The notes under the pieces: model-generated
What the model was told of the DNA's origin: nothing
Databases searched by the model: none
The model's input: the letters and a program-made list of their open reading frames with translations, nothing else
Shown: in pieces, positions 13,161-14,364 of the stretch
Position numbering within the stretch: the stretch's first letter is position 1
How the letters are laid out: the number at the start of each line of letters is the position of its first letter
Assembly: GCA_029262915.1 (NCBI GenBank)
Contig: JAJCYN010000394.1
Span: 1 to 14,364, forward strand
Length of the DNA: 14,364 nucleotides
Source of the DNA: Flavobacteriales bacterium
GTDB lineage: Bacteria > Bacteroidota > Bacteroidia > Flavobacteriales_E > Vicingaceae
Reading direction: 5' to 3'
Position numbers and translations under genes: made by a program

Positions 13161-14364
13161 ATGATAAATTTTGAAAAATTTACTTTAAAAAATGGGCTAA
13201 AAGTTATTGTGCATAAAGATAAATCTACCCCTATTGTTGCTTTTAATTTACTCTATGATGTTGGAGCAAGAGATGAAAACGAAAATCAAACTGGATTTGC
13301 TCATTTATTTGAACACTTAATGTTTGGAGGATCAGTTAACATCCCTAATTTCGATGAACCATTACAAAAAGTTGGTGGAACCAATAATGCATTTACATCC
13401 AATGATATTACCAATTATTACATCACTTTACCCAAAGATAATTTAGAAACAGCTTTTTGGCTAGAGTCTGACAGAATGTTAAGCTTAGCTTTTACAGATA
13501 AAAGTTTGGAAGTTCAACGAAATGTTGTTATTGAAGAGTTCAAACAAAACTACCTAAATCAACCTCATGGAGATGTATGGCTATTGTTGAGACCATTAGC
13601 TTATCAAACTCATCCATACAAATGGGCTACAATTGGAAAAGAAATTAGTCACATTGAAAATGCCACAATGAATGATGTAAAAACATTTTTTTACAAACAC
13701 TATTTACCAAACAATGCAATTTTAACTATTGCCGGGAACATAGAATTGGAAGAAATAAAACAATTAACCAAAAAGTGGTTTGAAGATATTCCCTCAGGAA
13801 ACGTACCTAACAGAAATTTACCAAAAGAACCTCAACAGACTGAAGAAAAAAGATTAAAAGTAGAACGAGATGTTCCTGCAAATGCTATTTATAAAGCTTA
13901 TAAAATGTGTAGCAAAACGCATGCTGATTATTACACTACAGATTTATTAAGCGATATTCTTTCTCTTGGAAAATCATCAAGACTTCATACTTCTTTAGTA
14001 AAAGAACAAAAGTTATTTAGCGAAATAGGTGCTTTTATTTCAGGAAGTTTTGATGATGGTTTATTAACAATAAATGGTAAACTGTCAGAGGGTGTTTCTT
14101 TTGAAAATGCTGAGAATGCAATTTTAAAAGAAGTAGAAATTATTAAATCGAATTTGGTTGATGAAAATGAACTCATTAAGGTTAAAAACAAAATTGAATC
14201 TACTACCCAATTTTCTGAAACAAGTGTTTTAAATAAAGCAATGAATTTATCCTTTGCTGAACTGCTTGGAGATGCAAATGATGTCAATTTAGAAGTTGAG
14301 AAGTATCAAAAAGTAACTACAGCAGACATTAAGAGAGTGGCTAATGAAATTTTGAACAAATCAA
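13161..14364 (+). CDS. M16-family zinc metallopeptidase (cut by window edge)
   Basis: 401 residues are visible from the ATG at 13161, without any stop, running off the right edge. The inverted zinc motif H48-x2-E51-H52 is in FAHLFEHLMFGG, and the third ligand is Glu125 or Glu126 in RNVVIEEF. Both give the active M16 half. Later blocks (GGTNNAFTSNDITNYY, HPYKWATIGKEISHIENA, LSLGKSSRL) are standard. Single-domain M16 proteins of Bacteroidota are about 410-440 residues, so only the last few codons are likely missing. No signal peptide is visible at the N-terminus. In many Bacteroidota a second, inactive M16 gene follows directly; it would lie beyond the window. It follows the flavoprotein gene by three bases. 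Confidence 0.92.
   Translation, partial: MINFEKFTLKNGLKVIVHKDKSTPIVAFNLLYDVGARDENENQTGFAHLFEHLMFGGSVNIPNFDEPLQKVGGTNNAFTSNDITNYYITLPKDNLETAFWLESDRMLSLAFTDKSLEVQRNVVIEEFKQNYLNQPHGDVWLLLRPLAYQTHPYKWATIGKEISHIENATMNDVKTFFYKHYLPNNAILTIAGNIELEEIKQLTKKWFEDIPSGNVPNRNLPKEPQQTEEKRLKVERDVPANAIYKAYKMCSKTHADYYTTDLLSDILSLGKSSRLHTSLVKEQKLFSEIGAFISGSFDDGLLTINGKLSEGVSFENAENAILKEVEIIKSNLVDENELIKVKNKIESTTQFSETSVLNKAMNLSFAELLGDANDVNLEVEKYQKVTTADIKRVANEILNKS

Noticed and set aside
13985..14287. 100-codon minus-strand frame
   Set aside because: Antisense to the M16 peptidase reading frame, which is uninterrupted to the edge.
1..14364. CRISPR array, tRNA, rRNA or complete transposon
   Set aside because: No regularly spaced direct repeats, no cloverleaf or rRNA-like block and no transposase or integrase gene was seen on reading both strands.

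Overview
The window is AT-rich and looks chromosomal, from a member of the Bacteroidota, most likely a marine-type Flavobacteriales relative. The reasons are: several proteins of families typical of that phylum (DUF6089-like outer-membrane barrel, carboxypeptidase-regulatory-like plus TonB-plug protein, WG-repeat secreted proteins, Bacteroidota-type Nfu); TAnnTTTG-type -7 promoter boxes in place of TATAAT; and weak or absent Shine-Dalgarno sequences. No tRNA, rRNA, CRISPR array, transposase or integrase gene was seen.

Layout. (1) 1-447 (-): start of a D-Ala-D-Ala ligase gene cut by the left edge. (2) 597-2806 (+): two overlapping GT-B glycosyltransferase genes. (3) 6566-2815 (-): a tightly packed five-gene unit: a secreted carboxypeptidase-regulatory-like/TonB-plug protein without a barrel, an ECF sigma factor, a zinc-finger membrane anti-sigma factor with a periplasmic TPR tail, and two secreted WG-repeat proteins. 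It resembles a self-contained cell-surface signalling module. (4) 6567-7221: a 23-bp perfect inverted repeat and a frameshifted, truncated remnant of an AlkC-like DNA alkylation-repair gene. (5) 7222-8212: an FkbM-type methyltransferase gene bracketed by two related ~53-bp sites with the layout of integron attC sites; it looks like a single inserted gene cassette. (6) 11041-8238 (-): cysD-cysN-nfu, the ATP sulfurylase pair followed by an Fe-S scaffold/carrier. (7) 12076-11150 (-): DUF6089-like outer-membrane protein with a strong intrinsic terminator. (8) 12204-14364 (+): a FabK/nitronate monooxygenase-type flavoprotein followed 3 bp later by an M16 zinc peptidase cut by the right edge.

Most of the window is housekeeping (cell wall, sulfate activation, Fe-S delivery, envelope). 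The accessory part lies between the ECF-sigma unit and the cys operon, where a decaying gene and a cassette-like insertion sit side by side. The two parts most worth a second look are that cassette with its nested recombination-site half-boxes, and the sigma/anti-sigma unit headed by a plug-only protein.
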